A stretch of 38,301 bases of DNA, from contig URSZ01000005.1 in the NCBI GenBank assembly GCA_900550635.1, positions 1 through 38,301 of the forward strand, written 5' to 3'. Under the pieces are notes generated by a model, which saw only the letters and a program-made list of their open reading frames with translations, ran no database searches and was not told the DNA's origin. Below, in pieces: positions 8,434 through 17,626 of this stretch (its first letter is position 1; the number at the start of each line of letters is the position of its first letter). The stretch is from an uncultured Prevotella sp. (GTDB lineage: Bacteria > Bacteroidota > Bacteroidia > Bacteroidales > Bacteroidaceae). A program made the translations under genes and the position numbers.

Positions 8434-10075
8434 TGCCTTTTTTGGTATCCTTTTCGGGAGCTTTGGGGAAAGCCTTGCCCTCGTTCATTATCTTTATGGC
8501 CTGCTCAACGCACGGGTCATCGGCATTGAGGAAACGGTTGAGCGCATCGCGCCCCATGAGGTCGTCGATTATGTAACCCATAAGGTAATGCTCGAGCAGG
8601 CGCTGCGATTTCCTTATCAGTATATTCCTGCGCTGCAGGCCGTTCTTGTCAGCATAGGTTGCGAACTTGTCGACGAGCTTCTGCTTCTTGAGGAAAGCCA
8701 CAGCCTCCTGCCAGCTGCCGAACGACGAGAGTTTTTCGCGGTTGGCGTTGGTGTAGATATAGGCATATTTGAATATAAGCCCGTTCATCACGGCTTCCTT
8801 GAAGTAGGATGTCATGTTTTCGCTTTTTTCGGGCACGAAGACATCGGGCGTTATACCGCCCTCGCCGTAAACAACGCGCCCCAAGCGGGTGAAGTACTTC
8901 TTTCCGCTTTCCTTTATGCTGTCTTTTGACTCAAGCTCGCCGCTGTTTATGCGGTTGAGTATGTCCATGTCGTACTCTTCCTGCTTGCCGGGAACGTAAG
9001 GTTTCTGCACGCACCGGCCCGAGGGCATGTAATACCTTGCTATGGTGAGCCGCAGCATGCTGCCGTCGCGGAACTCGATGGATTCCTGCACAAGGCCTTT
9101 TCCGAACGTGCGCCGGCCTACTATGGTGGCACGGTCGTTGTCCTGCATTGCGCCGGCGAATATCTCGCTGGCCGAAGCGCTTTCCTCGTTAACGAGCACA
9201 ACGAGCGGGGTGTTCTGGTGTGAGCCGCGCCCGTCGCTAACAAAGTCTTCGCGCGGAGAATGCCGCCCCTGCATGTAGAATGCCAGGCGGTTCTTGGGGA
9301 GGAACTCATAAGCCATCTGTATGGCCGGCTGGATGAAGCCACCGTGGTTATTGCGCAGGTCGACTACGAGGCGCGTGGCCCCCTCCTGCCCTAACTTGGC
9401 CATTGCCACAAGGAACTCAGGATAGGTAGCGTCGGCAAACTGGTCGACTTTTATGTAGCCGGTCTTGTCGTCGAGCATATAGGCCGTCTCGATGCTTTTT
9501 ATGGGAATGTCGTCGCGGCGAATCGTAAAATCCAACGGCTTGGAAGCCCCGGGACGAACAACGCTTATCGTGACTTTAGAGCCCTTAGGGCCTTTGAGAC
9601 GCTTCATGGCCTCGTCGTTCGTTACCTTTTTGCCGACGAACGGCTTTCCGTCTATTGCCACAATGCAGTCGCCAGCCTCAACGCCCGCGGCCTTCGAAGG
9701 ACCGCCGTTTATGGCCGTGATTATGCGTATCGTGTCGTCGATTATGGTGAACTGTATTCCTATTCCCGAAAAGCTCCCTTTAAGATCCTGCATCGAGGCT
9801 TCAACATCCTTTGCCCCGGTGTAGGTGGAGTGCGGGTCGAGCTCGCCGAGGATTTTGGGCAACGACTTTTCAACAAGGTCCGACATGTTTACCTTGTCGA
9901 CGTACTGCGCGTCGATTATGTGCAACAGGTCGTTGAGCTTGTTGCTCGATGTATTTATTATGCTGAGTCGGTTTCCGGCAAAATGGTTTGCGTAAAAGCT
10001 GCCGATTGCTATTCCGGCAACTATGCTGCACGCAATAATCAAAGGTACGAAGCGCGAAGAGCGATTAGGGTTCAT
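8360..10075 (-). CDS. S41 family C-terminal processing peptidase
   Basis: This 571-residue membrane-anchored periplasmic serine peptidase is of the CtpA/Prc type. One N-terminal membrane segment (about 9-28) is followed by a PDZ domain (about 95-180), where FSGIGIQF and AGDCIVAIDGKP are typical. The catalytic domain follows, with S301 (in ESASASEIFAGA) and K326 (in RRTFGKGLVQ); the 25-residue spacing is usual for the Ser/Lys dyad. The C-terminal region after about 480 is helical, and the last residues are basic. I chose the ATG at 10075 because the open frame upstream of it adds only 16 unlikely residues. It sits between the deaminase and 5-FCL genes in one operon. Confidence 0.93.
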   Translation of the reverse strand: MNPNRSSRFVPLIIACSIVAGIAIGSFYANHFAGNRLSIINTSSNKLNDLLHIIDAQYVDKVNMSDLVEKSLPKILGELDPHSTYTGAKDVEASMQDLKGSFSGIGIQFTIIDDTIRIITAINGGPSKAAGVEAGDCIVAIDGKPFVGKKVTNDEAMKRLKGPKGSKVTISVVRPGASKPLDFTIRRDDIPIKSIETAYMLDDKTGYIKVDQFADATYPEFLVAMAKLGQEGATRLVVDLRNNHGGFIQPAIQMAYEFLPKNRLAFYMQGRHSPREDFVSDGRGSHQNTPLVVLVNEESASASEIFAGAMQDNDRATIVGRRTFGKGLVQESIEFRDGSMLRLTIARYYMPSGRCVQKPYVPGKQEEYDMDILNRINSGELESKDSIKESGKKYFTRLGRVVYGEGGITPDVFVPEKSENMTSYFKEAVMNGLIFKYAYIYTNANREKLSSFGSWQEAVAFLKKQKLVDKFATYADKNGLQRRNILIRKSQRLLEHYLMGYIIDDLMGRDALNRFLNADDPCVEQAIKIMNEGKAFPKAPEKDTKKGNADKKRTAQNHLRSKALVPRRNIA

Positions 10076-10139
10076 TCTGGAAATTGAATCTTTTATGTTT
10101 TTCCCGGCCGTGCAAACAAACACCGGCCGGGAAGTTCTT

Positions 10140-10580
10140 TCAGTTGTCTTGTTCGACGGGAATGTATTTCACTTCTATTCCGGCACGCCGCAAGAGGTTT
10201 ATGCCGTCTTCTATGCGGTATTCTTCGCTATAGATAACCCGGCTAATGCCTGCCTGTATTATCAGTTTTGCACATTCTATGCATGGCGCAGCCGTTACGT
10301 AAAGCGTGGCTCCGTCGCTGTTGTTGCTGGAGCGCGCTATCTTGGTAATGGCATTTGCCTCTGCGTGCAGAACGTATGGCTTGGTGACATTGTTTTCGTC
10401 CTCGCAAACGTTCTCGAAACCCGACGGGGTGCCGTTGTAGCCGTCGCTTATTATCATTTTGTCCTTTACTATGAGCGCGCCTACCTGCCTGCGTTTGCAG
10501 TATGAGTTCTCTGCCCAGATACGCGCCATTTTCAGGTAGCGCACATCGAGTTCATGCTGTTTCTTTTCCGCAGGTGTCAT
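10140..10580 (-). CDS. dCMP deaminase family protein
   Basis: The 146-residue zinc-dependent cytidine/deoxycytidylate deaminase family protein most likely deaminates dCMP to dUMP for dTTP synthesis. The zinc motif is complete: H72-A-E74 (in LHAEANAITK) and P99-C100-I-E-C103. The N-terminal CKRRQVGALIV and DGYNGTPSG are typical of the dCMP deaminase/ComEB branch. The gene lies 48 bp after the M3 peptidase gene and 64 bp before the S41 gene, all leftward, so it is probably co-transcribed. Substrate assignment is by family resemblance. Confidence 0.92.
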   Translation of the reverse strand: MTPAEKKQHELDVRYLKMARIWAENSYCKRRQVGALIVKDKMIISDGYNGTPSGFENVCEDENNVTKPYVLHAEANAITKIARSSNNSDGATLYVTAAPCIECAKLIIQAGISRVIYSEEYRIEDGINLLRRAGIEVKYIPVEQDN

Positions 10581-10628
10581 GCAAGTGTTATTTTATGCGT
10601 TTCACAGTATCGGGAAGAGCGTTACGCA

Positions 10629-12689
10629 TTACTGCCTTTTTTGAATTCCGTCGCGTTCAAGCATTGCGTCTATCGAAGGTTCCTTGCCGCGGAACTGTTT
10701 GTACAGCTCCATTGGCGGTTCGGTATTGCCTTTCGAAAGGATACAGTTGCGGAAGCGCTCTGCCGTTTCTTTCGAGAACGTACCGTGTTCCTTGAATTCG
10801 CCGAATGCGTCGGCTTCCAGCAGTTCCGCCCACTTGTAGCTGTAATATCCTGCAGCGTATCCGCCCGACATTATGTGCCCGAACTGAACTGTCATGCACG
10901 TGTTTTCCACTTCGGGAAGAAGCTGTGCGGGCTGCATGGCCTTATGCTCGAATTCTTCTATATTACCGCCGAGCGGTTCTTCGAGCGTATAGTACGCCAT
11001 ATCGAGCAGGCCGTAGGAAACCTGCCGCATTGTGCTGTAGGCTACGTTGAAATTGCGGCTGCGCACAATCTTGTCGATAAGTTCTTCGGGCAGAGGTTCT
11101 CCCGTCTGGTAGTGTTGTGCAAATGTACTCAAGAATTTTTTCTCTACGGCAAAGTTTTCCATAATTTGTGAGGGCAGTTCCACAAAATCCCACAAAACGT
11201 TTGTGCCGCTCAGCGAGCGGTAAACCGTGTTTGCCATTAGCCCGTGCAATGCGTGCCCGAACTCGTGCAGGAATGTGGTTACTTCGCCGAGCGTGAGCAG
11301 CGAGGGGCGCTGCGGCGTGGGCGGGGTGAAATTGGTCACTATTGCCACGCACGGGCGGTGGTTCTTCTTCTCACTTATGTATTGCGGGCTGTATGTTGTC
11401 ATCCATGCGCCGCCTTGTTTGCCTTTGCGCGGGTGCAGGTCGAGGAACAGCACTCCGAGGAGGGCCTTGTTCTTGTCCACAACATCATAGGCCGTAACGC
11501 CTCCGGCGTACACGGGTATGTCGGGATTTATGCTGAACCTTATGCCGTACAGCTCGGTGGCGAGGTTGAATATGCCTTCCTTCACTTTCGAGAGTTCGAA
11601 ATAGGGACGCAGCATTTCGCTGTCGATGTCGAAGAGCGACAGTTTCAGCTTGTGCGAATAGTATGCAAAGTCCCATGGCTGCAGTTCGAAATCTTCGCCT
11701 TCCATGCTTTTGGCGTATCTCTCCACTTGCGACACTTCTTTCCTTGCCGGGTCGGAATAATGTTCCAGGAGGTCGCTGAACATGCGATATACGTTGTTCT
11801 TGCTGCCTGCCATGCGTTCTTCGAGCACATAGTCGGCAAACGACTTGTAGCCGAGCAGCTGTGCCATTTTCTGCCGCACGTTTACGATGTCCTTGCATAT
11901 TTCGGTGTTGCAGTCCTCGCCTTTGCGCAGGCACACTCCGTGGTATGCCATGTAAAGGGCGCGCCTGAGTTCGCGGTTGTTGCAATAGGTAAGCACGGGC
12001 ATGTACACGGGCTCGTCGAGCGTTATAGTCCAACCGTTTTCGCCGTTTTCCCTTGCGGTGGCCGCTGCCGTATCGAGCACCGTTTCAGGCACTCCGTCGA
12101 GCATGTCCTTCCCGATTATATTGAGCGAAAACTTCTTGCGTGCGTGTAACAGGTTTGTCTGGAACTGCAACGTAAGTTTCGAGGCTTCCTCGGTGAGCTT
12201 GCGGAACTGTTTCCTGTCCTCGCCCTTGAGCATTGCTCCGCTGCGCCTGAAGCTGCGGTAAATTTTTTCGGTAAGCCTCAGTTTTTCGGGCGAAAGCGAT
12301 TTGAGCGGGTGCGTGTAAACATACTTGACGCGCAGGAATAGGTCCTGGTTAAGCATGATGTTGTTCTGGTGCGCCGCAAGTATCGGCGTGAATTTTTCGG
12401 CAAGCTGTTCCTTTTCCTCGTCGGAAGCAGCGTTAAGCAGGTTGTAGAACACATCGGTTACCCGCTCGAGCAATTCGCCCGCAGAGTCGAGCTTTTCGAT
12501 GGTGTTTGCGAACGTAGGCCTTGATATGCAGTTGGTTATGCTTCTTATCTCGTCGTTTTCCTCGTAGATGCCTTGTCTTATGGCCGGCTCGAAATCGCTG
12601 TTCTTTATAACGTCGAAACGCGGTATCGGGTCGTCGCTCATAAAAAGATCCTTGTAATGTTTGTTGTAGTTAGTTTTTAATGTAGACAT
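10629..12689 (-). CDS. M3 family metallopeptidase (oligopeptidase A/dipeptidyl carboxypeptidase type)
   Basis: The 686-residue zinc peptidase degrades short peptides. The zinc motif HEFGH lies at about residues 474-478 (TTFLHEFGHALHGL). The family's downstream segment with the third zinc ligand (DFVELPSQIMENFA) is present, and the length is normal. I see no signal peptide, so it is probably cytosolic. The start at 12689 (MSTLKTNYN) begins the family-typical N-terminus; the frame upstream of it is unconserved. It is the first gene of the leftward operon. Its promoter lies at 12733-12763, and it diverges from the operon that starts at 13180. Confidence 0.93.
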   Translation of the reverse strand: MSTLKTNYNKHYKDLFMSDDPIPRFDVIKNSDFEPAIRQGIYEENDEIRSITNCISRPTFANTIEKLDSAGELLERVTDVFYNLLNAASDEEKEQLAEKFTPILAAHQNNIMLNQDLFLRVKYVYTHPLKSLSPEKLRLTEKIYRSFRRSGAMLKGEDRKQFRKLTEEASKLTLQFQTNLLHARKKFSLNIIGKDMLDGVPETVLDTAAATARENGENGWTITLDEPVYMPVLTYCNNRELRRALYMAYHGVCLRKGEDCNTEICKDIVNVRQKMAQLLGYKSFADYVLEERMAGSKNNVYRMFSDLLEHYSDPARKEVSQVERYAKSMEGEDFELQPWDFAYYSHKLKLSLFDIDSEMLRPYFELSKVKEGIFNLATELYGIRFSINPDIPVYAGGVTAYDVVDKNKALLGVLFLDLHPRKGKQGGAWMTTYSPQYISEKKNHRPCVAIVTNFTPPTPQRPSLLTLGEVTTFLHEFGHALHGLMANTVYRSLSGTNVLWDFVELPSQIMENFAVEKKFLSTFAQHYQTGEPLPEELIDKIVRSRNFNVAYSTMRQVSYGLLDMAYYTLEEPLGGNIEEFEHKAMQPAQLLPEVENTCMTVQFGHIMSGGYAAGYYSYKWAELLEADAFGEFKEHGTFSKETAERFRNCILSKGNTEPPMELYKQFRGKEPSIDAMLERDGIQKRQ

Positions 12690-12732
12690 ACATGTTCTTT
12701 TAATAAATTGTCCTTTCTCTCGTCGTATCCTG

Positions 12733-12763
12733 CAAAAATAACGTTTTTGAATTATGTATGAAA
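12733..12763 (-). promoter_or_regulatory. Promoter of the M3 peptidase operon
   Basis: Read leftward, TATTTTTG (12740-12733) matches the Bacteroidota -7 box TAnnTTTG exactly. TTTC (12763-12760) lies 19 bp upstream in the -33 position, one base off TTTG. Transcription would start near 12726, about 37 nt before the ATG. Confidence 0.6.
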
Positions 12764-12860
12764 AAAATGTCACCGTCTTTTATTCTTTTTTAATCTTTTT
12801 ATCCTCTCGTAATGAAATTGCGTAAAGACTGCGCAGCCCGGACGGTTTTGTCTGCATGCG

Positions 12861-12886
12861 GCGGACCGATTTCGGAATCGGCCCGC
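12861..12886. repeat. Isolated strong hairpin in the divergent intergenic region
   Basis: GCGG-A-CCGATT-TCGG-AATCGG-C-CCGC forms a ten-pair hairpin with one mismatch and a UCGG loop. There is no U-tract in either direction, so it is not a normal terminator. It lies between the divergent M3 and DUF4199 promoters, about 50 bp from repeat element 3. Confidence 0.5.
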
Positions 12887-12937
12887 AAAGTTTCCGGAAT
12901 TCCAGACAGACATGCCGGAGCGCCCATGAATGCCGGC

Positions 12938-13012
12938 AAAAAATATGTGCCTTGTATTTTAAAATATGTCTGACATATTTTGAAATATCTCAGACATAAT
13001 TTTTATTTGCTC
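12938..13012 (-). repeat. Intergenic triple-palindrome element 3
   Basis: The units are TATGTGCCTTGTATTTT, TATGTCTGACATATTTT and TATCTCAGACATA. They are followed by TATTTGCTC (complement of GAGCAAATA) and CCATGTGG, which matches the CCACATGGGAGC context of elements 7 and 8. Unlike elements 1, 2 and 5, the GTGCCTTGTA unit is at the end far from the GAGCAAAT module. It lies between divergent promoters. Confidence 0.88.
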
Positions 13013-13117
13013 CCATGTGGCATTTTCCAATCCGGAATCCGGCACCGGCGAAAAGCACCTTTTTCGGAGTGAACGGCGAAATGAAATTTACAAAGTAGGC
13101 CAAAAGCGCGTATGCCG

Positions 13118-13149
13118 TTTGCGCGGGAACGAAAATAGTTGTAATTTTG
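13118..13149 (+). promoter_or_regulatory. Promoter of the DUF4199-Crp operon
   Basis: TTTG (13118-13121), a 20-bp spacer and TAATTTTG (13142-13149) match the Bacteroidota primary-sigma consensus at every fixed position. Transcription would start near 13156, about 24 nt before the ATG at 13180. Confidence 0.85.
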
Positions 13150-13179
13150 CCTTTTGTAGCGGATATATAACACTTTGGC

Positions 13180-13752
13180 ATGAACACAACCAATTACCGT
13201 CCCGGACAATTCCGGCAGACCAATGCTTTCGCGATGAATTATGCTGTTCTTTTCGGCTTGTATTGGATAGCCGGGCTTGCGTGTTTCGTAAACTCGTTCA
13301 ACATCGCCGGGGCGTCGTTCGGTTTCATGCTGGTGATAGTTACGGTGCCGTTCCTGGGAATGTTTCTGGTAAACCGTTTCCGCAAGCGCGTGTGCGGCGG
13401 GCTGCTCACGTTTACCCGCGGATACATGTTCTCGCTGCTGCTGTATTTTTACGCCGCCCTGCTGCTGGCAGTGGGCGTTTACCTGTATTTCGAGTTCCTC
13501 GACGGCGGCTCGTTCTTCAACAGCTACATGGCCTACCTCGACTCTCCCGAAGTGAAACGCCTGTTCGAGACGGGCGGAATGGAACAACTCGCGGGAGGCA
13601 TATCGCTAAAGGACATGAAAAACATTGCCGAAGCGTTCCAGGACCTTTCGGCCGTGGCAATAGCCGCGAACATACTTGATTTCAGCATTTTCTCGGGGCT
13701 GATAATATCGCTGCCCACCGCCCTGCTGGCCATGCGGCGCCCGAAACTTTGA
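13180..13752 (+). CDS. DUF4199 family membrane protein
   Basis: This 190-residue integral inner-membrane protein resembles DUF4199, a Bacteroidota family of unknown function. About four hydrophobic segments are visible (near 18-40, 43-62, 78-105 and 160-183), with a polar region between the third and fourth (about 108-158). It is the first gene of a seven-gene rightward operon, 28 bp before a GT2 glycosyltransferase gene. Pairing with such a transferase is, from memory, common in Bacteroidales, which suggests a membrane role linked to it. That link is an inference. Confidence 0.8.
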   Translation: MNTTNYRPGQFRQTNAFAMNYAVLFGLYWIAGLACFVNSFNIAGASFGFMLVIVTVPFLGMFLVNRFRKRVCGGLLTFTRGYMFSLLLYFYAALLLAVGVYLYFEFLDGGSFFNSYMAYLDSPEVKRLFETGGMEQLAGGISLKDMKNIAEAFQDLSAVAIAANILDFSIFSGLIISLPTALLAMRRPKL

Positions 13753-13780
13753 AACTGATTAACGAAACTGCAATAAAAAC

Positions 13781-14734
13781 ATGGATATTTCGATAGTCGT
13801 ACCTCTTTATAACGAGGAAGAGAGCCTCACGGAGCTTTACAACTGGATAGTAAAGGTTGCAAAGGCCAACAACCTGAGTTATGAGATAATTTTCGTGAAC
13901 GACGGCAGCACCGACAACTCGTGGAAGGTAATCGAAAACTTGGGCAAGGATGACCCGTGCGTGCACGGAATAAAATTCCGCCGCAACTATGGCAAAAGCG
14001 CCGCGCTTTACTGCGGGTTCGAAAAGGCCAAGGGCGACGTTGTAATAACTATGGACGCCGACTTGCAGGACTCGCCCGACGAAATCCCCGAACTGCGGCG
14101 CATGATTATGGAAGACGGCTACGACCTCGTTTCGGGATACAAGCAAAAACGTTACGACCCGCTTTCGAAAACCATACCTACAAAACTTTTCAACGCCACC
14201 GCACGGCTTGTAAGCGGAATACACAACCTGCACGACTTCAACTGCGGGCTCAAGGCCTACCGCCGCGAGGTTGTGAAAAACATAGAGGTTTACGGCGAAA
14301 TGCACCGTTACATACCTTACCTTGCAAAGAACGCGGGCTTTGCAAAGATAGGCGAGAAGGTGGTGCACCACCGCGCACGCAAGTTCGGCTCCACCAAGTT
14401 CGGCGGGCTGAACCGCTTTTTCAACGGATACCTCGACCTGCTCAGCCTGTGGTTCCTTACGAGCTTCGGGCGCAAGCCTATGCACGTGTTCGGATTCCTC
14501 GGCTCGCTGATGTTCTTCATAGGTTTCGTGGCAATAGTAATTGTAGGCGCAAACAAACTTTACGCCTTAGCAAACGGGATACCAGCGCACCTTGTGACCG
14601 ACTCGCCGTATTTCTATATTGCCCTTACGATGATGTTGCTCGGCACGCAGCTGTTCCTTGCCGGATTCCTCGGCGAACTGATTAGCCGGAACTCCGCAGA
14701 GAGGAACAATTACAAAATAGAAAAAGAAATATAA
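13781..14734 (+). CDS. GT2 family membrane glycosyltransferase (DPM1/GtrB-like)
   Basis: The 317-residue protein has a cytosolic GT-A domain (about 1-225) and two C-terminal membrane segments (about 230-255 and 268-300). Motifs are VVPLYNEEESL at the N-terminus, VNDGSTDNS for nucleotide-sugar binding, and the metal-binding DADLQDSPDEIP. This layout is that of polyprenyl-phosphate glycosyltransferases, which load a sugar (mannose, glucose or similar) onto undecaprenyl phosphate. The actual sugar cannot be read from the sequence. It sits between the DUF4199 and DUF6452 genes in the operon. Confidence 0.9.
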   Translation: MDISIVVPLYNEEESLTELYNWIVKVAKANNLSYEIIFVNDGSTDNSWKVIENLGKDDPCVHGIKFRRNYGKSAALYCGFEKAKGDVVITMDADLQDSPDEIPELRRMIMEDGYDLVSGYKQKRYDPLSKTIPTKLFNATARLVSGIHNLHDFNCGLKAYRREVVKNIEVYGEMHRYIPYLAKNAGFAKIGEKVVHHRARKFGSTKFGGLNRFFNGYLDLLSLWFLTSFGRKPMHVFGFLGSLMFFIGFVAIVIVGANKLYALANGIPAHLVTDSPYFYIALTMMLLGTQLFLAGFLGELISRNSAERNNYKIEKEI

Positions 14735-14744
14735 CCCAGCACTT

Positions 14745-15281
14745 ATGCTCCATAAAATACGGCATATAATGCACCGCCACCGACTGACAGCCTGCACGGC
14801 GGCTGCCGTTGTTGCACTGGTTGCCTACGCGGCCTCGTGCAGCAACATCGACTGCCCGCTCAACAACAAGGTGGAACTGGCCTGCGGCTTTTACAACTCG
14901 GAAACAAACGGCAGCACCACTATCGGCGACACGATAACTATTACAGCCGCCGGAACCGACAGCATACTGTTCAACTACGGATACAACATATCAAGCCTCG
15001 ACCTGCCGATGAGCTACATGAGAGAAGTGGATACGTTCGTGGTTAAAATAATGGGACTCGAAGCCTCGTCGGTCGACACCATATTCGTCTCGCACACCAA
15101 CGAGCCGCACTTTGAGTCGGTGGACTGCGGCATGTCGATGTTCCATAAAATAAAAGGAGTGGAATGGACTTCAAACGGCAACGCAGCCGGGCTTTCGCGA
15201 ATCGACAGCGTGGCCGTGGCCAATCCAAAAGTAAATTACGATGAAACCGAAAACATTAAGATATACTTTACTTTGCCTTAG
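14745..15281 (+). CDS. DUF6452 family lipoprotein
   Basis: The 178-residue protein has a basic N-terminus, a hydrophobic stretch and a lipobox-like AAS-C followed by SNIDCPLNNKV, the recognisable start of DUF6452 proteins. The remainder is beta-rich (ITITAAGTDSILF, VKIMGLE, FTLP at the end). Function is unknown; it is predicted to be an exported lipoprotein. It starts 10 bp after the glycosyltransferase gene and overlaps the DUF6048 gene by 41 nt. The constant pairing of these two families suggests they act together. Confidence 0.78.
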   Translation: MLHKIRHIMHRHRLTACTAAAVVALVAYAASCSNIDCPLNNKVELACGFYNSETNGSTTIGDTITITAAGTDSILFNYGYNISSLDLPMSYMREVDTFVVKIMGLEASSVDTIFVSHTNEPHFESVDCGMSMFHKIKGVEWTSNGNAAGLSRIDSVAVANPKVNYDETENIKIYFTLP

Positions 15282-15963
15282 CCTTTCCATTGCATTGCCC
15301 GTTATGGCGCAGCAGGATTCAACTGCAGTCGAAACACCCGAACGCATAAGGGGCGTGCAATACGTATCTAACGACAAGGACAGCAACGTAAAGCAACCTT
15401 TGTTTGCGGGATTCTCTGTGTCGGGCAACCTGATGGGCATGTTTCTTGTTGCATTTACTTCTTACGGCGAAATAGAGGGCGCCGTGCGACTTAACCTGCA
15501 CGAGAAATATTTTCCCATTGGTGAAGTGGGAATCGGAGTGTGCGACAAAACCGACGACGCAACCGACCTGCATTTCGAAACGCGCGCTCCGTATATACGC
15601 TTGGGGTGCGATTACAACTTTTTGTCGAACAACCCTAACGGCAACCGTGTTTTTGCAGGGGCGCGCATTGGTTTCACTACATTTAAATACGATATAAGCG
15701 GACCTAACTTCGAAGATAATATTTGGGGCGGTACATTGCCCAACAATTACACCGGGCTGAAAGGCAATCAAAGCTGGATAGAGCTTGTTTTCGGTCTTGA
15801 GGCTAAAATTTGGAGCATTTTCCACCTCGGTTGGAGCCTTCGCTACAAAAACCGCATAACGCACAGCTCCGGCTCAGTAGGTGAGCCATGGTACGTTCCC
15901 GGTTACGGCAAAGGCGGCAGCTCCGTCATAGGAGGCACTTTTAACCTTATATTCGACATCTGA
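15241..15963 (+). CDS. DUF6048 family outer-membrane barrel-like protein
   Basis: The 240-residue protein has a signal peptide (about 1-23, ending VMAQ) and alternating beta segments. It has aromatic girdle residues and a terminal hydrophobic strand (GGTFNLIFDI), as in outer-membrane barrels. It resembles DUF6048, whose function is unknown. The start lies inside the end of the DUF6452 gene (41-nt overlap), so the two are probably translationally coupled. Its stop is 5 bp before the mntP start. Confidence 0.78.
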   Translation: MKPKTLRYTLLCLSLSIALPVMAQQDSTAVETPERIRGVQYVSNDKDSNVKQPLFAGFSVSGNLMGMFLVAFTSYGEIEGAVRLNLHEKYFPIGEVGIGVCDKTDDATDLHFETRAPYIRLGCDYNFLSNNPNGNRVFAGARIGFTTFKYDISGPNFEDNIWGGTLPNNYTGLKGNQSWIELVFGLEAKIWSIFHLGWSLRYKNRITHSSGSVGEPWYVPGYGKGGSSVIGGTFNLIFDI

Positions 15964-15968
15964 CACCG

Positions 15969-16529
15969 ATGAGCCTGATTGAGAGTTTGCTTATTTCAAT
16001 AGCATTGGCAGCCGACTGCTTCAGCATAGGAATAACCTGCGGCATAATAGAAAAACGTTTCAACCTGAACCAAGCCTTGCTGATGGCGCTGTTGTTCGGT
16101 TTTTTCCAGGCTGCAATGCCTGTTGTAGGTTGGGGAATATCGAAAACGTTTTATTCGCAGATAGAAGCGTTCGACCATTGGATTGCATTTGCCCTGCTGC
16201 TGCTCATAGGTCTGAGAATGATATGGGAAAGCAGGCACGACGACTGCGAGCATGCGTTCAACCCCAACAAACCGGGCACACTCGTTTACCTTGCATTCGC
16301 TACGAGCGTGGACGCCCTTGCCGTCGGAATAACTTTTACATGCATGGGGCTTGTAACCGTTGAACACATCTTGCAACCAATCGCTATTATCGGTGCAGGA
16401 AGTTTCCTGCTCACACTGGCAGGCAAGGCGGCAGGCGCATTCATAGGCTGCCGTTTCAACTTTAACGCCGAACTGGCAGGCGGTATAATCCTTATACTTC
16501 TCGGAATAAAGATAGCAGCCGGCGGATAA
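15969..16529 (+). CDS. mntP: Manganese efflux pump MntP
   Basis: This 186-residue inner-membrane protein has six hydrophobic segments in two homologous halves. Each half carries the acidic motif of the family: ADCFSIGITCG near 15-25 and TSVDALAVGITF near 112-123, the second in standard form. MntP exports Mn2+ and protects against manganese excess. The length matches the family. No upstream manganese riboswitch (yybP-ykoY) is visible, because the gene follows DUF6048 by 5 bp and must be read from the operon promoter. Confidence 0.92.
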   Translation: MSLIESLLISIALAADCFSIGITCGIIEKRFNLNQALLMALLFGFFQAAMPVVGWGISKTFYSQIEAFDHWIAFALLLLIGLRMIWESRHDDCEHAFNPNKPGTLVYLAFATSVDALAVGITFTCMGLVTVEHILQPIAIIGAGSFLLTLAGKAAGAFIGCRFNFNAELAGGIILILLGIKIAAGG

Positions 16530-16583
16530 AGACCATGGGGAAACATCCCTGCTGCCGTGCCTGTATCAAGTAAATATTATAAT

Positions 16584-17615
16584 ATGTCACACCGAATAGG
16601 AAAGTGGAAGCTCGTTTTTCTCCTGCTGTTGGCCGCGGGAAGCGTATATGTCGTGCTTACCGACCGTAAGCCGTCAAAATACATAACCGACAAAGGCGTT
16701 GTATTCGGCACCACTTACCAGATAACCTACTCGTACCACTCGAGCATAAAGGCTGAAATTGAACAGCGTCTTGCAAAAGTGGATTCTTCGCTGTCGCCGT
16801 TCAACAAAAAGAGCATTATCACTGCCGTAAACCAGAACCGTCCGGTGCGAGTCGATACAATGTTTGCCAAAGTATTTACGCTGTCAGGAAAAGTCTCGGA
16901 ACAAACAGGAGGAGCATTCGACATAACAGTTGCTCCGCTTGTCAACGCATGGGGCTTTGGCTTCAACAAAAGCCAAGATGTAAACGAAACGGCTATAGAC
17001 AGCATGCGACGCTTTGTAGGCTTCAACAAGGTAAGGATAGACGCTTCGGGCAGGGTTGTAAAAAGCGATCCGCGTGTAATGCTCGACTGTAGCGCCATTG
17101 CCAAAGGTTTCGGATGCGACGAGGTGGCACGGCTGTTCGACAACAAAGGCATAAACAACTACATGATAGAGATTGGAGGCGAGATTGTAGTTCGTGGCAA
17201 CGGTCCGGGGCACAAAGAATGGAACATAGGAATAAGCAAGCCCGTGGAAGACAGTCTGAGTGCCGATAACGGCATACAAGCAATGCTACGGCTTACCGAC
17301 TGCGCCATAGCAACAAGCGGCAATTACAGGCGCTTTTATTATAAGGACGGACGCCGGTATTCGCATACCGTAGACCCGCGCACCGGATACCCCGTAAACC
17401 ATACCTTATTATCTTCTACCGTTGTGGCTGACGATTGTGCTACGGCTGATGCCTATGCTACGGCATTCATGGTGCTCGGTCTCGATTCGGCGCGTACTGT
17501 GCTGCGCTCCAATCCCAGATTGAAAGCCATGTTCATTTATTCAAACGCAAAGGGAGAAAACGAAATATGGATTTCGCCGGAATTAGAAAGCAAAATGAAG
17601 TCCCCAGGTAAATAA
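16584..17615 (+). CDS. apbE: FAD:protein FMN transferase (ApbE)
   Basis: The 343-residue protein covalently attaches FMN to threonines of flavoproteins such as Na+-NQR or Rnf subunits in the periplasm. One N-terminal membrane anchor (about 9-26) is followed by the ApbE domain. Motifs are FGTTYQITY, the helix in DCSAIAKGFGCD, YMIEIGGEI, and TSGNYRRFY with HTVDPRTGYPV. I start at the ATG at 16584; a GTG nine codons earlier (16557) is open but adds an unlikely N-terminus. The gene follows mntP by 54 bp and precedes the Crp/Fnr gene by 11 bp. Confidence 0.93.
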   Translation: MSHRIGKWKLVFLLLLAAGSVYVVLTDRKPSKYITDKGVVFGTTYQITYSYHSSIKAEIEQRLAKVDSSLSPFNKKSIITAVNQNRPVRVDTMFAKVFTLSGKVSEQTGGAFDITVAPLVNAWGFGFNKSQDVNETAIDSMRRFVGFNKVRIDASGRVVKSDPRVMLDCSAIAKGFGCDEVARLFDNKGINNYMIEIGGEIVVRGNGPGHKEWNIGISKPVEDSLSADNGIQAMLRLTDCAIATSGNYRRFYYKDGRRYSHTVDPRTGYPVNHTLLSSTVVADDCATADAYATAFMVLGLDSARTVLRSNPRLKAMFIYSNAKGENEIWISPELESKMKSPGK

Positions 17616-17626
17616 CCATTCCAGCA

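Noticed and set aside
11244..12149. Rightward open frame of 301 codons
   Set aside because: It is a shadow of the M3 peptidase gene, whose catalytic motif and family match are clear.
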